NCBI RefSeq assembly: GCF_014639435.1
Contig: NZ_BMFZ01000004.1
Coordinates: forward strand, 124,001 to 188,000
Source of the DNA: Hafnia psychrotolerans
Lineage (GTDB): Bacteria; Pseudomonadota; Gammaproteobacteria; Enterobacterales; Enterobacteriaceae
Direction of reading: 5' to 3'
DNA length: 64,000 bases
Both the position numbers and the translations under genes were made by a program. The notes under the pieces are model-generated. The model saw nothing but the letters and a program-made list of their open reading frames with translations, had not been told where the DNA came from and made no database searches. This document shows, piece after piece, positions 47,790-59,791 of this stretch. Within the stretch, counting starts at the first letter, position 1; each line of letters opens with the position of its first letter.

Positions 47790-47821
47790 GCGCGCAATCC
47801 TAAATATTGGAAATTGCGCGC
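47790..47821. repeat. inverted repeat after the small membrane protein gene
   Basis: GCGCGCAAT (47790-47798) pairs with ATTGCGCGC (47813-47821). No T run follows; possibly a weak terminator. Confidence 0.5.
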
Positions 47822-47879
47822 CTCCCCGCAAGAGTTTTTGTACATCCACTTTCAATTCAGCGTACATTGCGAGCTGCAA

Positions 47880-47938
47880 CACTTCACCCTGTGTAAATTG
47901 TTCTCTTATAAAAGTATTTATTGCTTATCGGTGAAGTG
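47880..47938. promoter_or_regulatory. long-spaced inverted repeat upstream of bglX
   Basis: CACTTCACC (47880-47888) is repeated inverted as GGTGAAGTG (47930-47938). The right copy overlaps a plausible promoter, TTGCTT (47921-47926) and TTAGAT (47944-47949) with 17-bp spacing, so it could be an operator pair for a regulator of bglX. Confidence 0.4.
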
Positions 47939-48050
47939 ACGTATTAGATTCTCACGCTATAATTTTCTTAGAATGATCATTATCTTGTTGGCTTTCTTGC
48001 TGCTGATTTTTCACCCGACAGCAGTGCGCCTTTTGTCTAAAGGATACTCA

Positions 48051-50348
48051 ATGAATACGCATCACCTGATTGGCGCGTTAGTGTTAATGGCAGGTTCCAC
48101 CTCGTTGTTTGCCGAGCAAACGGCGGGTATTCCACAGGATCAGGTGAAAGAGCGTGAAGCGTTTATCTCCCATCTGATGAAACAGATGACGCTGGATGAA
48201 AAAATCGGCCAACTCAATTTAGTCACTGTGGGGCCTGACTATGTGAAAGAAGCGATTATGGCGGATATCCGTGCCGGTAAAGTCGGCGGCATGTTTAATA
48301 CGGTGACCAAACCCGACATCCGCCGCATGCAGGATCAAGTTCAGCACAGTCGTCTGAAAATCCCTCTCTTTTATGCGTATGACGTGGTTCACGGTCAGCG
48401 TACGATTTTCCCCATCAGCCTCGGGCTGGCCGCCAGCTGGGACATGGAAGCGGTGGCAATCAGCGCGCGGATATCCGCAGAGGAAACCGCAGCCGATGGT
48501 TTGAACATGACCTTTTCACCCATGGTGGATATCACCCGTGATCCGCGCTGGGGCCGGGTTTCTGAAGGCTTCGGCGAGGATACTTACCTCACCTCTCGTC
48601 TCGCCCATGAAATGGTCTCTGCCTATCAGGACAATGACCCGTCCGCGCCAAATTCAGTGATGGCGAACGTCAAACACTTCGCACTCTATGGTGCAGTCGA
48701 AGGCGGGCGTGAATACAACACGGTTGATATGAGTCTGACACGCATGTTCAACGACTACATGCCACCGTACAAAGCCGCACTGGATGCGGGTGCCGGTGGC
48801 GTGATGGTGGCATTAAACTCAGTCAACGGTATTCCCGTCACCGCCGACCCATGGTTGTTACAAGACGTATTACGCGACCAGTGGAAATTTAAAGGCCTGA
48901 CCGTCAGCGACCATGGCGCAATTGGTGGTTTAGTGATGCATGGCGTCGCACAGGATGACCGCCAGGCCGCCGCCCTTGCGCTGAAATCGGGTGTCGATAT
49001 GGACATGGCCGACAATATGTACGGCAAGTATCTAAAAGGTCTGGTCGCAGACAAGATTGTCACCGAGAAAGAGATCGACCGCTCGGTTCGCCATGTATTG
49101 ACCGCCAAATGGGACATGGGGCTGTTCGCTGATCCCTACCGCCATTTAGGTCCGGCCTCCAGTGATCCGGTGGATACCAATGCGGAAAGCCGTTTGCATC
49201 GCCCGGAAGCGCGTGAAGTGGCCCGCACTTCACTGGTGCTGCTTAAAAACGAGCATGAAACGCTGCCCTTACAGAAAAAAGGGACCATCGCGTTAATAGG
49301 TACACTGGCAGATAGTCAGCGAGACGTCATGGGAAGCTGGTCGGCTGCCGGTAAAGCCAATCAAGCCGTTACCGTGTTGCAGGGGATGAAAGAAGCCGTG
49401 GGTGATAAAGCCACGCTGCTTTATGCGCGCGGTGCCAACATCACTAACGACCCGGCCATTGTCGACTTCCTGAATCAGTATGAAAAACAGGTGATCAACG
49501 ATCCGCGTCCGGCGCAGGAAATGATCGATGAAGCGGTGAAAACAGCCGAAAAAGCCGATGTGGTCGTGGCGGTGGTGGGTGAAGCACAGGGCATGGCTCA
49601 TGAGGCATCCAGCCGGAGTGAACTTAACATTCCGCAAAGCCAGCGCGATCTACTGAAAGCACTGAAAGCCACCGGTAAACCGTTGGTGATTGTGCTGATG
49701 AATGGCCGTCCGCTGACCTTAACGTGGGAAAATGATATCGCTGACGCGATGCTGGAAACCTGGTTCAGCGGTACCGAAGGTGGCCACGCGATTGCCGATG
49801 TCCTGTTCGGTGATTACAATCCGTCCGGTAAATTGCCGATGACCTTCCCGCGTTCCGTGGGGCAAATACCCCTCTACAACAGCGTGCTCAATACCGGTCG
49901 CCCGTTTAATCCGCAAAAACCCAATAAATATACTTCACGCTACTTTGATATCACCAACAGCCCGCTCTTCGCCTTTGGTTACGGCCTGAGTTATACCCAG
50001 TTCAGCGTGTCTGACGTATCGCTTTCAGCCTCCACAATGGGCAAGAACACACCACTGACCGCCAGTGTCACGGTGAAAAATACCGGTAAACGCAGTGGCG
50101 CAACCGTTGTTCAGCTCTACTTGCAGGACGTAACAGCCTCAATCAGTCGCCCAATTAAAGAGCTCAAAAATTTTGAGAAGATCGACCTCGCGCCGGGTAA
50201 AGAGAAAGTGGTGAGATTTACTATCAAGGAACAAGATTTACGCTTCTACAATGACAAGCTTAAGTGGGCATCGGAACCGGGTAGATTCAACGTATTCATT
50301 GGATTAGATTCACAGGATGTTAAGAAAGCCAGCTTCTTGCTGAAGTAA
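48051..50348 (+). CDS. bglX: periplasmic beta-glucosidase BglX
   Basis: The 765-residue GH3 enzyme has exactly the E. coli BglX length. The signal peptide ends SLFA. The nucleophile Asp lies in the GH3 motif LTVSDHGAI near residue 287. The C-terminal GH3 domain includes GEAQGMAHEASSR, and a fibronectin-III-like domain follows (ASVTVKNTGKRSGATVVQLYL). I start at ATG 48051 after AAAGGA; the frame is open 26 codons upstream but the signal peptide fits here. It hydrolyses beta-glucosides in the periplasm, in parallel with the PTS route at 25-28 kb. Confidence 0.97.
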   Translation: MNTHHLIGALVLMAGSTSLFAEQTAGIPQDQVKEREAFISHLMKQMTLDEKIGQLNLVTVGPDYVKEAIMADIRAGKVGGMFNTVTKPDIRRMQDQVQHSRLKIPLFYAYDVVHGQRTIFPISLGLAASWDMEAVAISARISAEETAADGLNMTFSPMVDITRDPRWGRVSEGFGEDTYLTSRLAHEMVSAYQDNDPSAPNSVMANVKHFALYGAVEGGREYNTVDMSLTRMFNDYMPPYKAALDAGAGGVMVALNSVNGIPVTADPWLLQDVLRDQWKFKGLTVSDHGAIGGLVMHGVAQDDRQAAALALKSGVDMDMADNMYGKYLKGLVADKIVTEKEIDRSVRHVLTAKWDMGLFADPYRHLGPASSDPVDTNAESRLHRPEAREVARTSLVLLKNEHETLPLQKKGTIALIGTLADSQRDVMGSWSAAGKANQAVTVLQGMKEAVGDKATLLYARGANITNDPAIVDFLNQYEKQVINDPRPAQEMIDEAVKTAEKADVVVAVVGEAQGMAHEASSRSELNIPQSQRDLLKALKATGKPLVIVLMNGRPLTLTWENDIADAMLETWFSGTEGGHAIADVLFGDYNPSGKLPMTFPRSVGQIPLYNSVLNTGRPFNPQKPNKYTSRYFDITNSPLFAFGYGLSYTQFSVSDVSLSASTMGKNTPLTASVTVKNTGKRSGATVVQLYLQDVTASISRPIKELKNFEKIDLAPGKEKVVRFTIKEQDLRFYNDKLKWASEPGRFNVFIGLDSQDVKKASFLLK

Positions 50349-50397
50349 CGTGTATTAATGGAATAGACGACGTTCAGTTTACTCGCGGGGATACTCC

Positions 50398-52407
50398 ATG
50401 ACAGACACTCAAGATGACTCCATTTTGTACCTACACCTTGGTACCCCGCGCCCCTACTGGCGCATGGGCTCTGACAGTAATGCCCTTGAGTTATCTGCTG
50501 AGAAAGGTGTCACCAGCATCGCCGTATCATTGACCGGATACCAAGCGGCCCGTATCCGGGAACTAACCGGCATCACCGCCTGTTTGACACTGGATGTCTC
50601 GCTGTTTGGCACTCCGATTTGCCTCTATCTGGTCGGCAGAAAAGTCGAAAACCAGGCATGGGCCGGTACAGCCTCTGACTTTGAAGATACCGCCTCGGTG
50701 GCACACGACCTTGAACTCGGGCTCAGTTTCGCCGAACAGGTCGTTTCAGAAGCTAACTCCGTGATCGTCATCATCGATCAGGAGGGCAAAGTTCACCGCT
50801 TCAATCGCCTGAGCGAAGAGTACACCGGCCTGCGCGAAGAGGACGTTATCGGGCGTAGCGCCTATGAGCTATTTATGTCGATGGAAGAAGGTATCGCCTC
50901 ACGCCAGAACATCGAGGGCTTCTTCCAGAATAAGCAATCCTACGAAGTCGAGCGTTGGATAAATACGGTCAAAGGCCAGCGCCTGTTTCTGTTTCGGAAT
51001 AAATTTGTCCACAGCGGCAGCGGAAAACAGCAAAAATTCCTAATTTGCTCCGGCTCGGATATCACCGATGAACGCATGGCGCAGGAGAGATTACGGATAC
51101 TTGCCAACACCGACTTAATCACCGGTTTGGCCAACCGCAATGCCTTGCAGGAGAGACTGCGTAAGTCGCTTGAAGAGCGTGGGGATAGTCAGGTCGGACT
51201 GATCTATCTTGATCTGGATAACTTCAAAAAAGTTAACGATGCCTATGGACATATGTTTGGTGACCGCCTGCTCAAAGAGGTAGGACACGCCATTTTGGGC
51301 TGCCTGAAAGAGACGGATACGCTGGCGCGGCTCGGGGGCGACGAGTTCATCATCCTCAGCACTCACACCTCGGTGGCGGCGCTGGAAGCCACCAGCCAAC
51401 AGATCCTCGGCCGCCTGAAAGCCCCCTTCCGCATTGGTTTGATTGAGGTTTACACCGCCTGTTCGAGCGGTATTGCCGTCTGCCCGCAACACGGTTCTGA
51501 TTCAGAAAGTTTGCTACGAAACGCCGACACCGCGATGTACGTAGCAAAAGAGACCGGTAAAAGTGCACACTGCGTCTTTTCGCCAGAGATGAACAAGAAA
51601 GTCGCCGAATATATGTGGCTGGATACCCACCTGCGCAAAGCCATGGAAGAGCATCAGTTGATGCTCTACTACCAACCGAAAGTTGCCACCAATGGTGACG
51701 TGCTGAGTGTGGAAGCTCTGCTGCGCTGGCGCTCACCGGAACGTGGCATCATCCAGCCGAAGGACTTCATTCCTTACGCTGAAGAGTCTGGTCTTATTGC
51801 GCCACTCGGCAAGTGGGTGATAGATACTGCCACGCAGCAGGCCACTGACTGGCAGCGTAAGGGAATGAATCTGCGTATCGCCGTCAATCTTTCGGCCCGG
51901 CAATTAGGTAATATTTCACTGGTCACCGACTTTATTGAAACCATGCAAAAGTGCGGAATGAAGAACTGTCTGCTCGATTTTGAGCTAACGGAAAGCTATC
52001 TGGTGGAAGATGAAAAAGCCGCCGTCGATATGATTAATCAGTTGCATAAACTCGGTGCGGAAGTGCATCTGGATGACTTCGGCACGGGCTACTCTTCGCT
52101 ATCCCAACTGGCACGTATACCGCTCGACTCCATCAAGCTGGACCAGAGTTTTGTGCACGGCATCAATCACAACACTATTTCCCAGGCCTTGGTTCGGGCG
52201 ATCGTGGCCGTGGCAAGAACGCTGCAATTAACGGTCACTGCGGAAGGCGTAGAAACGCTTGAGGAAGCGTCACTCCTTGACGAAATCGGCGTGGACAGTA
52301 AACAAGGTTTCCTGTTTGCCAAGCCAATGCCCGCCGACGAGCTGGAGCACTGGCTTGTACAAAGAGCATTAACTTCACCCGGAAGTTCGAACACAGCCCC
52401 GCGCTAG
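50398..52407 (+). CDS. rpfR: RpfR-type PAS-GGDEF-EAL c-di-GMP enzyme (PdeR/YciR homologue)
   Basis: The 669-residue cytoplasmic protein has an N-terminal domain (about 1-95, the RpfF-interacting FI domain in RpfR), a PAS domain (about 105-225), GGDEF with an intact signature (LGGDEF, 313-317) and EAL with intact EALLRW (439-441) and DDFGTGYSS. E. coli PdeR (YciR/Gmr) is the same architecture. In Burkholderia and Cronobacter RpfR binds BDSF through PAS and lowers c-di-GMP through EAL. The adjacent convergent gene encodes an RpfF-type synthase, which strongly favours the RpfR reading over a generic PdeR. GGGGATACTCC precedes the ATG. Signal binding is inferred from context. Confidence 0.88.
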   Translation: MTDTQDDSILYLHLGTPRPYWRMGSDSNALELSAEKGVTSIAVSLTGYQAARIRELTGITACLTLDVSLFGTPICLYLVGRKVENQAWAGTASDFEDTASVAHDLELGLSFAEQVVSEANSVIVIIDQEGKVHRFNRLSEEYTGLREEDVIGRSAYELFMSMEEGIASRQNIEGFFQNKQSYEVERWINTVKGQRLFLFRNKFVHSGSGKQQKFLICSGSDITDERMAQERLRILANTDLITGLANRNALQERLRKSLEERGDSQVGLIYLDLDNFKKVNDAYGHMFGDRLLKEVGHAILGCLKETDTLARLGGDEFIILSTHTSVAALEATSQQILGRLKAPFRIGLIEVYTACSSGIAVCPQHGSDSESLLRNADTAMYVAKETGKSAHCVFSPEMNKKVAEYMWLDTHLRKAMEEHQLMLYYQPKVATNGDVLSVEALLRWRSPERGIIQPKDFIPYAEESGLIAPLGKWVIDTATQQATDWQRKGMNLRIAVNLSARQLGNISLVTDFIETMQKCGMKNCLLDFELTESYLVEDEKAAVDMINQLHKLGAEVHLDDFGTGYSSLSQLARIPLDSIKLDQSFVHGINHNTISQALVRAIVAVARTLQLTVTAEGVETLEEASLLDEIGVDSKQGFLFAKPMPADELEHWLVQRALTSPGSSNTAPR

Positions 52408-52453
52408 CTGTCAGGATTGACCGTTATGTGACGGGGCAAGAAGGAGGGGCAGA

Positions 52454-53320
52454 CTAACCCGTTTTACGCACTGAAACCGTATGGCGATTTTGTAACATCA
52501 CCAGTCGTTCCATGTAAGCGACATCTTTTTGTTCCAGAGTAAATGCGGAATCTACCCAATCTTCTGTAATATCCATCAGCTCCGAACGTGAAAGCTGCAA
52601 CACACGCTGACGCGCACGGATCATCGCTTTGATCCCGTTAAGTTTTGGTCTGAGTGTATCAATAAAAGTACGGGTAGCGATGAACCCATCGCCCGGCTGG
52701 AACAATACATCCACCAGCCCCCTACTTTCGAACCACTCCGCCGTATGCGACACGCCGGTGGAGATCAGTTCTTCTGCCAGCCGCATGCCCGATTTACGCG
52801 ACACCAATGAATACCCGCCCATGCCGGGGAACAGATTGAAAGCAATTTCCGGGAATCCCATCCGCGCCGTGTTCTGCGCCAGCACATAGTGATGCGCCAA
52901 GGCGGCTTCGAAACCACCGCCAAGCGCGGTCCCTTCGATCATCGACAAACTGACGGCGTCGACATCAAAACCTCGTGAAGCCGCATGAACACAATCGATA
53001 CAGGCACGTGCATAGGCGCGTAATGCTTCGCGTTTATTATTAAGGATTGAATCGACGAAAAAGCTCAGGTCACCGCCGACATTATAGATATTCGGCACCA
53101 AAGAACCGGTGACCCAAAAATCAAACCGTAACCCAGAGGCTTTTGCCGCATAAGTCAGGTTCATAATATCTTCGATTAACGGCTGATTAAAACAAGGGCG
53201 AGGGAAGGCTTTCAGCATCATCCACATGACGTTACGGCCCTCTTCATAATAAGCAGCGATTTGTGATAAATGCCCGGCTTCAGTAAAGGGACGACATGCT
53301 GTATGGTCAATAAGATTCAT
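52454..53320 (-). CDS. rpfF: RpfF-type diffusible signal factor synthase (crotonase fold)
   Basis: The 288-residue crotonase-superfamily enzyme should make a cis-2-unsaturated fatty acid signal (DSF/BDSF) by dehydrating and then hydrolysing an acyl-ACP. Both RpfF catalytic glutamates are present at the right spacing: Glu138 in GGGFEAAL and Glu158 in GFPEIAFNLFPGMGG (Glu141 and Glu161 in Xanthomonas RpfF). Ordinary enoyl-CoA hydratases differ around the second motif. It converges on rpfR with 46 bp between the stops, forming a synthase/receptor pair. The product chain length cannot be read from sequence. Confidence 0.85.
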   Translation of the reverse strand: MNLIDHTACRPFTEAGHLSQIAAYYEEGRNVMWMMLKAFPRPCFNQPLIEDIMNLTYAAKASGLRFDFWVTGSLVPNIYNVGGDLSFFVDSILNNKREALRAYARACIDCVHAASRGFDVDAVSLSMIEGTALGGGFEAALAHHYVLAQNTARMGFPEIAFNLFPGMGGYSLVSRKSGMRLAEELISTGVSHTAEWFESRGLVDVLFQPGDGFIATRTFIDTLRPKLNGIKAMIRARQRVLQLSRSELMDITEDWVDSAFTLEQKDVAYMERLVMLQNRHTVSVRKTG

Positions 53321-55738
<2,418 letters not shown>

Positions 55739-55749
55739 GCTTCATTATT

Positions 55750-55772
55750 ACGCCCCTTGGTTCAAGGGGCGT
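55750..55772. terminator. hairpin between convergent fadH and rlmG
   Basis: ACGCCCCTTG (55750-55759) pairs with CAAGGGGCGT (55763-55772) around a 3-nt loop. T runs are weak, so it is a probable shared terminator. Confidence 0.6.
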
Positions 55773-55783
55773 AAATGTCAGAC

Positions 55784-56935
55784 TCAGCTTTTTGACGCTG
55801 ACTTCACGGCACGTAGCACAACAAACTTCTGATTGGTGGCGATGGTCGTGCAGTTACCAAACAGACGGCGTAGTTTCTGGTAGTAATCCAGATGACGGTT
55901 GCCGACAATACGCAGTTCACCACCGGTTTGCAGGCAGCGCTTGGCATCACAGAACATACGCCAGGCCGTATCATCACTGATCACGGTTCCCTGATGGAAC
56001 GGCGGGTTGCACAGCACCGCGTGCAGGGTTTCACGCTCAATGCCGGCCAGCATATTGTTGACTTCAAAATGGCAGCGGTTGAGATCTTCCGGCAGATTAT
56101 TTTCGATGTTCACCTTGCTCGATTCCACCGCCATGTACGACTCATCCACAAACAGCATTTCTGCGTCCGGATTCAGTGCCAGCGCGGTCATGCCGATCAC
56201 GCCGTTACCGCAACCCAAGTCGACCATGCGCCCTTCAATACCTTCCGGCAAGTGCTGCATAAAGAAACGTGCGCCGATATCCAGGCCGGTGCGCGAAAAG
56301 ACGTTGGCGTAGTTGGTAATGCGGTACTCGCTGTCATCAAGCGCCCATTCGGTAGTCACCGGCTCCGCTTCCTGCGCTGGCAAGGTGGCTTCGCAGTGAA
56401 TCAGACGGGCTTTCTTCCACGCCAACGTGGTTTTGGTCGGGCCAAGAATTTTCTCGAACAGTTGCAGCGTGGAAGTATGCACATCACGCGCTTTGGCACC
56501 GGCGATAATCTGCGTATCCGGCGTCACCACTTCACGCAGGGCAAGCAGCTGTTGTTCCAGCAGAGCCAGCGTTTTAGGGATTTTGATCACCACGAGGCCG
56601 GGATTGATGGGCAACGGCACCAGACTGCTTTGCTGAGAAATACTGTCTTCATCTAAACCGTTGAGGCGCAGATTGTGGCGCGTCGCCAGTTGGCTCATAA
56701 AGGAGTCGCTGATACTGGTTGGCTCGAACTGCTGTAGTGCACAGGCCAGTGTGCCGAAGGTATCGTTGAAAACCAGCACAGGACGGCCATTGAGGGCGTC
56801 GGTGGTGAGGGTTTGCAGCAGATACTCATCCGCGGCTTCCCATGCCTGTAACTGTGTTGACGCTTCCTCTTGCGGATAACGTTCCAGCTCCAGTTGCAGT
56901 GGCTGCCCACCCAGTTCGAGTTCGAATTGGCTCAT
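55784..56935 (-). CDS. rlmG: 23S rRNA m2G1835 methyltransferase
   Basis: The 383-residue protein (E. coli RlmG is 378) has a duplicated Rossmann methyltransferase layout. The AdoMet-binding motif is [11 protein letters not shown] near residue 237, and the catalytic NPPF motif is CNPPFHQG near residue 315. It methylates N2 of G1835 in 23S rRNA. It is convergent with fadH, as in E. coli, and followed by ygjP in the conserved order. Confidence 0.93.
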   Translation of the reverse strand: MSQFELELGGQPLQLELERYPQEEASTQLQAWEAADEYLLQTLTTDALNGRPVLVFNDTFGTLACALQQFEPTSISDSFMSQLATRHNLRLNGLDEDSISQQSSLVPLPINPGLVVIKIPKTLALLEQQLLALREVVTPDTQIIAGAKARDVHTSTLQLFEKILGPTKTTLAWKKARLIHCEATLPAQEAEPVTTEWALDDSEYRITNYANVFSRTGLDIGARFFMQHLPEGIEGRMVDLGCGNGVIGMTALALNPDAEMLFVDESYMAVESSKVNIENNLPEDLNRCHFEVNNMLAGIERETLHAVLCNPPFHQGTVISDDTAWRMFCDAKRCLQTGGELRIVGNRHLDYYQKLRRLFGNCTTIATNQKFVVLRAVKSASKS

Positions 56936-57118
56936 TAGCTCTCCTCATTATTCAATTTGCGCTGTTTATCCCTTAAATTGCGCTATCAGTAAAACGTTTT
57001 TTCAGTTAAAAAGGGCTTTATCTGCCGCCATTAGGTGTTAACGCCCGGTTTTCGATGCAAAACCCGCATCACCTCGCGGCCCTTCTTTTTGGATCAATAA
57101 GAGCTAAAGCAAACAGTT

Positions 57119-57625
57119 ATGCCTGAATTGACCTATCTGCAAGGTTATTCTGAGTCGCTAAAGGCTCAGGTACACCAGTTGATCAACCAGCAACGTCTGG
57201 GACAGGTTCTGCTGTCGCGTTATCCGCAACCGCACAATGTCACCACTGACAAGTCGCTGTATCAGTTTACGCTCGATCTGAAGAATCAGTATTTACGCAG
57301 CTCGTCACCGCTAAGCAAAGTAGCCTATGACAATAAAATTCATGTGATGAAGCACGCATTGGGGCTGCATACTGCGATTTCCCGAATTCAGGGAGGCAAG
57401 CTGAAAGCCAAGGCAGAGATCCGCGTGGCCACTGTGTTTAAAAACGCGCCAGAAGCTTTTCTTAAAATGATCGTGGTGCACGAACTTGCTCATCTCAAAG
57501 AAAAAGAGCACAACAAGTCCTTTTACAGCCTGTGCTGTCATATGACACCTGACTATCACCAGTTAGAATTTGATACCCGTATGTACCTGACGTATCTGGA
57601 AATATTTGGAAAGCTGTATCAGTAA
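57119..57625 (+). CDS. ygjP: YgjP-type zinc metalloprotein
   Basis: The 168-residue protein has a zinc-binding helix HELAHLKEKEHNKSF with the HExxH pair and a third His six residues later, the pattern of the YgjP/SprT-like family. A protease role is inferred from the family; substrates are unknown. It is divergent from rlmG. The AAAGCAAACAGTT leader has a poor ribosome binding site, but the ATG matches the family N-terminus. Confidence 0.88.
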   Translation: MPELTYLQGYSESLKAQVHQLINQQRLGQVLLSRYPQPHNVTTDKSLYQFTLDLKNQYLRSSSPLSKVAYDNKIHVMKHALGLHTAISRIQGGKLKAKAEIRVATVFKNAPEAFLKMIVVHELAHLKEKEHNKSFYSLCCHMTPDYHQLEFDTRMYLTYLEIFGKLYQ

Positions 57626-57660
57626 CTACCTGATTTTAAATGAATTCCAACGCTATCACA

Positions 57661-57783
57661 TCTATCCTAAGTCATTCGAGTTGCATCAAGGCAGCAACGG
57701 AGTGAATTCCCAGGCATACATCAGTATGTGACGGGCATTCGCGAACGCAGCCAACACCGAGGCCGCTCGAAGGATGACGGGTA
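57661..57783. repeat. enterobacterial intergenic palindromic repeat (MITE-like)
   Basis: About 123 bp with imperfect terminal complementarity: GTCATTCGAGTTGCATC on the left and GCTCGAAGGATGACGGGTA on the right. The CGAAGGATGACGGGTA end recalls a dispersed intergenic element I know from Yersinia, Serratia, Pectobacterium and relatives. It fills the ygjP-ygjR gap and ends 11 bp before the ygjR ATG. Copy number elsewhere is unknown. Confidence 0.6.
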
Positions 57784-57794
57784 TTGGAGTAATT

Positions 57795-58781
57795 ATGATT
57801 CGCTTTGCCATAGTCGGCACCAATTGGATCACCCAGCGTTTCATTGACGCCGCGCACGAGAGCGGCAAGATGAAACTGACGGCGATTTATTCCCGTACGC
57901 TGGACGGCGCAAAAGCCTTCGGTCAGGAATACCCGGTCGAACACTATTTTGACTCGCTGGAAGCGCTGGTCGCCTCCAGCGAAATTGACGCGGTTTATAT
58001 CGCCAGCCCAAACTCCCTACATTGCCAACAAACGCTGCTGTTCCTCAGCCATAAAAAGCATGTGATTTGCGAAAAGCCACTCTGTTCAAATTTGCGCGAA
58101 GCGGAAAGCATGATCGCCTGTGCTACCGACAACAATGTGGTGCTGTTCGAAGCCTTCAAAACTGCCTATCTGCCTAATTTTCTGCACATGAAGGGCGCGC
58201 TAAATCGCATTGGTAAACTGCGTAAGGCCATCTTCAATTATTGCCAGTACTCATCACGTTATCCACGTTATCTGGCGGGTGAAAATCCCAATACTTTTGA
58301 TCCGGCCTTCTCGAATGGCTCGATCATGGATATCGGCTATTACTGCCTGGCAAGCACGGTCTCACTGTTTGGCGAACCGCTGTCGGTCAATGCCTCGGCC
58401 ACATTGCTCAACAGCGGGGTTGATGGTCAGGGCACCGTGGTACTGCGTTATGCCGATGATTTTGAAGTGGTGATCAACCATTCAAAAATCAGCGATTCGT
58501 GGTTACCGAGTGAAATTCAGGGTGAAGATGGCGTGTTGCAGATGGAAAAGATCTCCGAATGCCAGACCCTGAGCCTGACGCCACGAGGAAGCCAGAAACT
58601 CGATCTGACCCAGCCTCAACACATCAATACCATGCTGTATGAAGCCGAGACTTTCGCGCTGCTGGTCGAGAACCAGTTTGTCGGCCATCCGGGGCTGGAA
58701 GTCTCACGCATCACCGCCAAATTACTGACTGAAATCCGTCATCAGACCGGCGTGGTCTTCCCTGCAGATCATGCGATTTAA
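57795..58781 (+). CDS. ygjR: Gfo/Idh/MocA-family oxidoreductase YgjR
   Basis: The 328-residue NAD(P)-dependent dehydrogenase has an N-terminal Rossmann fold (IRFAIVGTNWITQRF), the family EKP motif in HVICEKPLCS near residue 95, and a C-terminal alpha/beta domain. Substrate unknown. ATG 57795 starts the Rossmann strand; a start 7 codons earlier lies inside the repeat. Distal to it, 29 bp away, is a glutamine amidotransferase gene. Confidence 0.9.
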   Translation: MIRFAIVGTNWITQRFIDAAHESGKMKLTAIYSRTLDGAKAFGQEYPVEHYFDSLEALVASSEIDAVYIASPNSLHCQQTLLFLSHKKHVICEKPLCSNLREAESMIACATDNNVVLFEAFKTAYLPNFLHMKGALNRIGKLRKAIFNYCQYSSRYPRYLAGENPNTFDPAFSNGSIMDIGYYCLASTVSLFGEPLSVNASATLLNSGVDGQGTVVLRYADDFEVVINHSKISDSWLPSEIQGEDGVLQMEKISECQTLSLTPRGSQKLDLTQPQHINTMLYEAETFALLVENQFVGHPGLEVSRITAKLLTEIRHQTGVVFPADHAI

Positions 58782-58810
58782 TTAAAGATCATCGAATTCA
58801 GGAGTAAAAG

Positions 58811-59557
58811 ATGAGTACCACCCGTTCAAAATCTTTGCTGATTTTGCAAACCGGCCATGCGCCGGAGTCTATCAGTCATGTTCACGGTAACTTCCCGCAG
58901 ATGTTTATCCGCCAGGGTGATATCGATACACAGCAAGTGACGATCGTGAATTTACAGGCGGGTGAACGTCCGCAGCCTCCGGAACATTACTGTGGTGCCA
59001 TCATTACCGGTTCGCGCAGCATGGTGACAGAGCATCTGGACTGGAGCGAAGCCGCAGCCGATTGGATACGCTTGGCGATGTTGCATGAGCTGCCACTGTT
59101 TGGTGCCTGTTATGGCCATCAGTTGATGGCGTATGCGCTGGGTGGTGAGGTCGATTACCACCCTCAGGGCATTGAAATCGGTACCGCAGAGGTGACGCTC
59201 ACGCCAGCCGGACATCTTGATCCGCTGATATCACAGCTTCCGGCGCAGTTCACCGCCAATCTGATTCACCTGCAAACGGTCGTTACGCCGCCAGCCACCG
59301 CGACAGTATTGGCAAAAACGCTGCACGATCCGCATCAGATCCTACGTTATGGCCCATATGCCATCAGTACCCAGTTTCACCCGGAATTTTCCGGGGAAGT
59401 GATGAAAACCTATCTGCAATGGCTCAACGAGCAGGCGTTTGAAGACAACGTCAACTATGCTGAAAAAATACCACAACTCAGTGACACTCCCCTGGCTCAA
59501 GGGCTGTTACTGTCGTTTGTGACGGCGTTAGGCAAGCGTCAGGCGCTGGCAGGTTAG
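58811..59557 (+). CDS. class I glutamine amidotransferase
   Basis: The 248-residue stand-alone GATase1 domain has the nucleophile elbow GACYGHQLMA and the His-Glu pair in FHPEFSGEV. It releases ammonia from glutamine for an unknown acceptor, similar to the YfeJ-type proteins of Salmonella. GGAGTAAAAG precedes the ATG, 29 bp after ygjR, so the two are probably cotranscribed. Confidence 0.88.
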   Translation: MSTTRSKSLLILQTGHAPESISHVHGNFPQMFIRQGDIDTQQVTIVNLQAGERPQPPEHYCGAIITGSRSMVTEHLDWSEAAADWIRLAMLHELPLFGACYGHQLMAYALGGEVDYHPQGIEIGTAEVTLTPAGHLDPLISQLPAQFTANLIHLQTVVTPPATATVLAKTLHDPHQILRYGPYAISTQFHPEFSGEVMKTYLQWLNEQAFEDNVNYAEKIPQLSDTPLAQGLLLSFVTALGKRQALAG

Positions 59558-59606
59558 TATTTCGAATTGTTTGACTTTTGACACATTTTGAATTACTTTC
59601 CGCTGC

Positions 59607-59772
59607 GCAAAGGGGAGTAACTTCTTCGTCGGATAATCGTCATTACGGTGTCTGGACTCGCGCGTATACCGCGCTGTCTCAGCCACCCGGTTACCGGGCA
59701 ACCTTGATAAAAATTCATTGAATGAATCAAATCAGAGGGTTGTAAGTGAGACCTTGCCGGAAGGCGAGGTTT
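59607..59772 (+). promoter_or_regulatory. yybP-ykoY (Mn2+/pH-responsive) riboswitch upstream of alx
   Basis: The alx leader contains the two conserved blocks of this riboswitch class: AAAGGGGAGTA (59609-59619) and GAGACCTTGCC...GGCGAGGT (59748-59770). They are separated by hairpins, including CCCGGTTACCGGG. In E. coli the same RNA (PRE) controls alx in response to alkaline pH and manganese. Folding is inferred from the conserved blocks. Confidence 0.88.
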
Positions 59773-59791
59773 GCTTGTAGCTCATTAAGAG

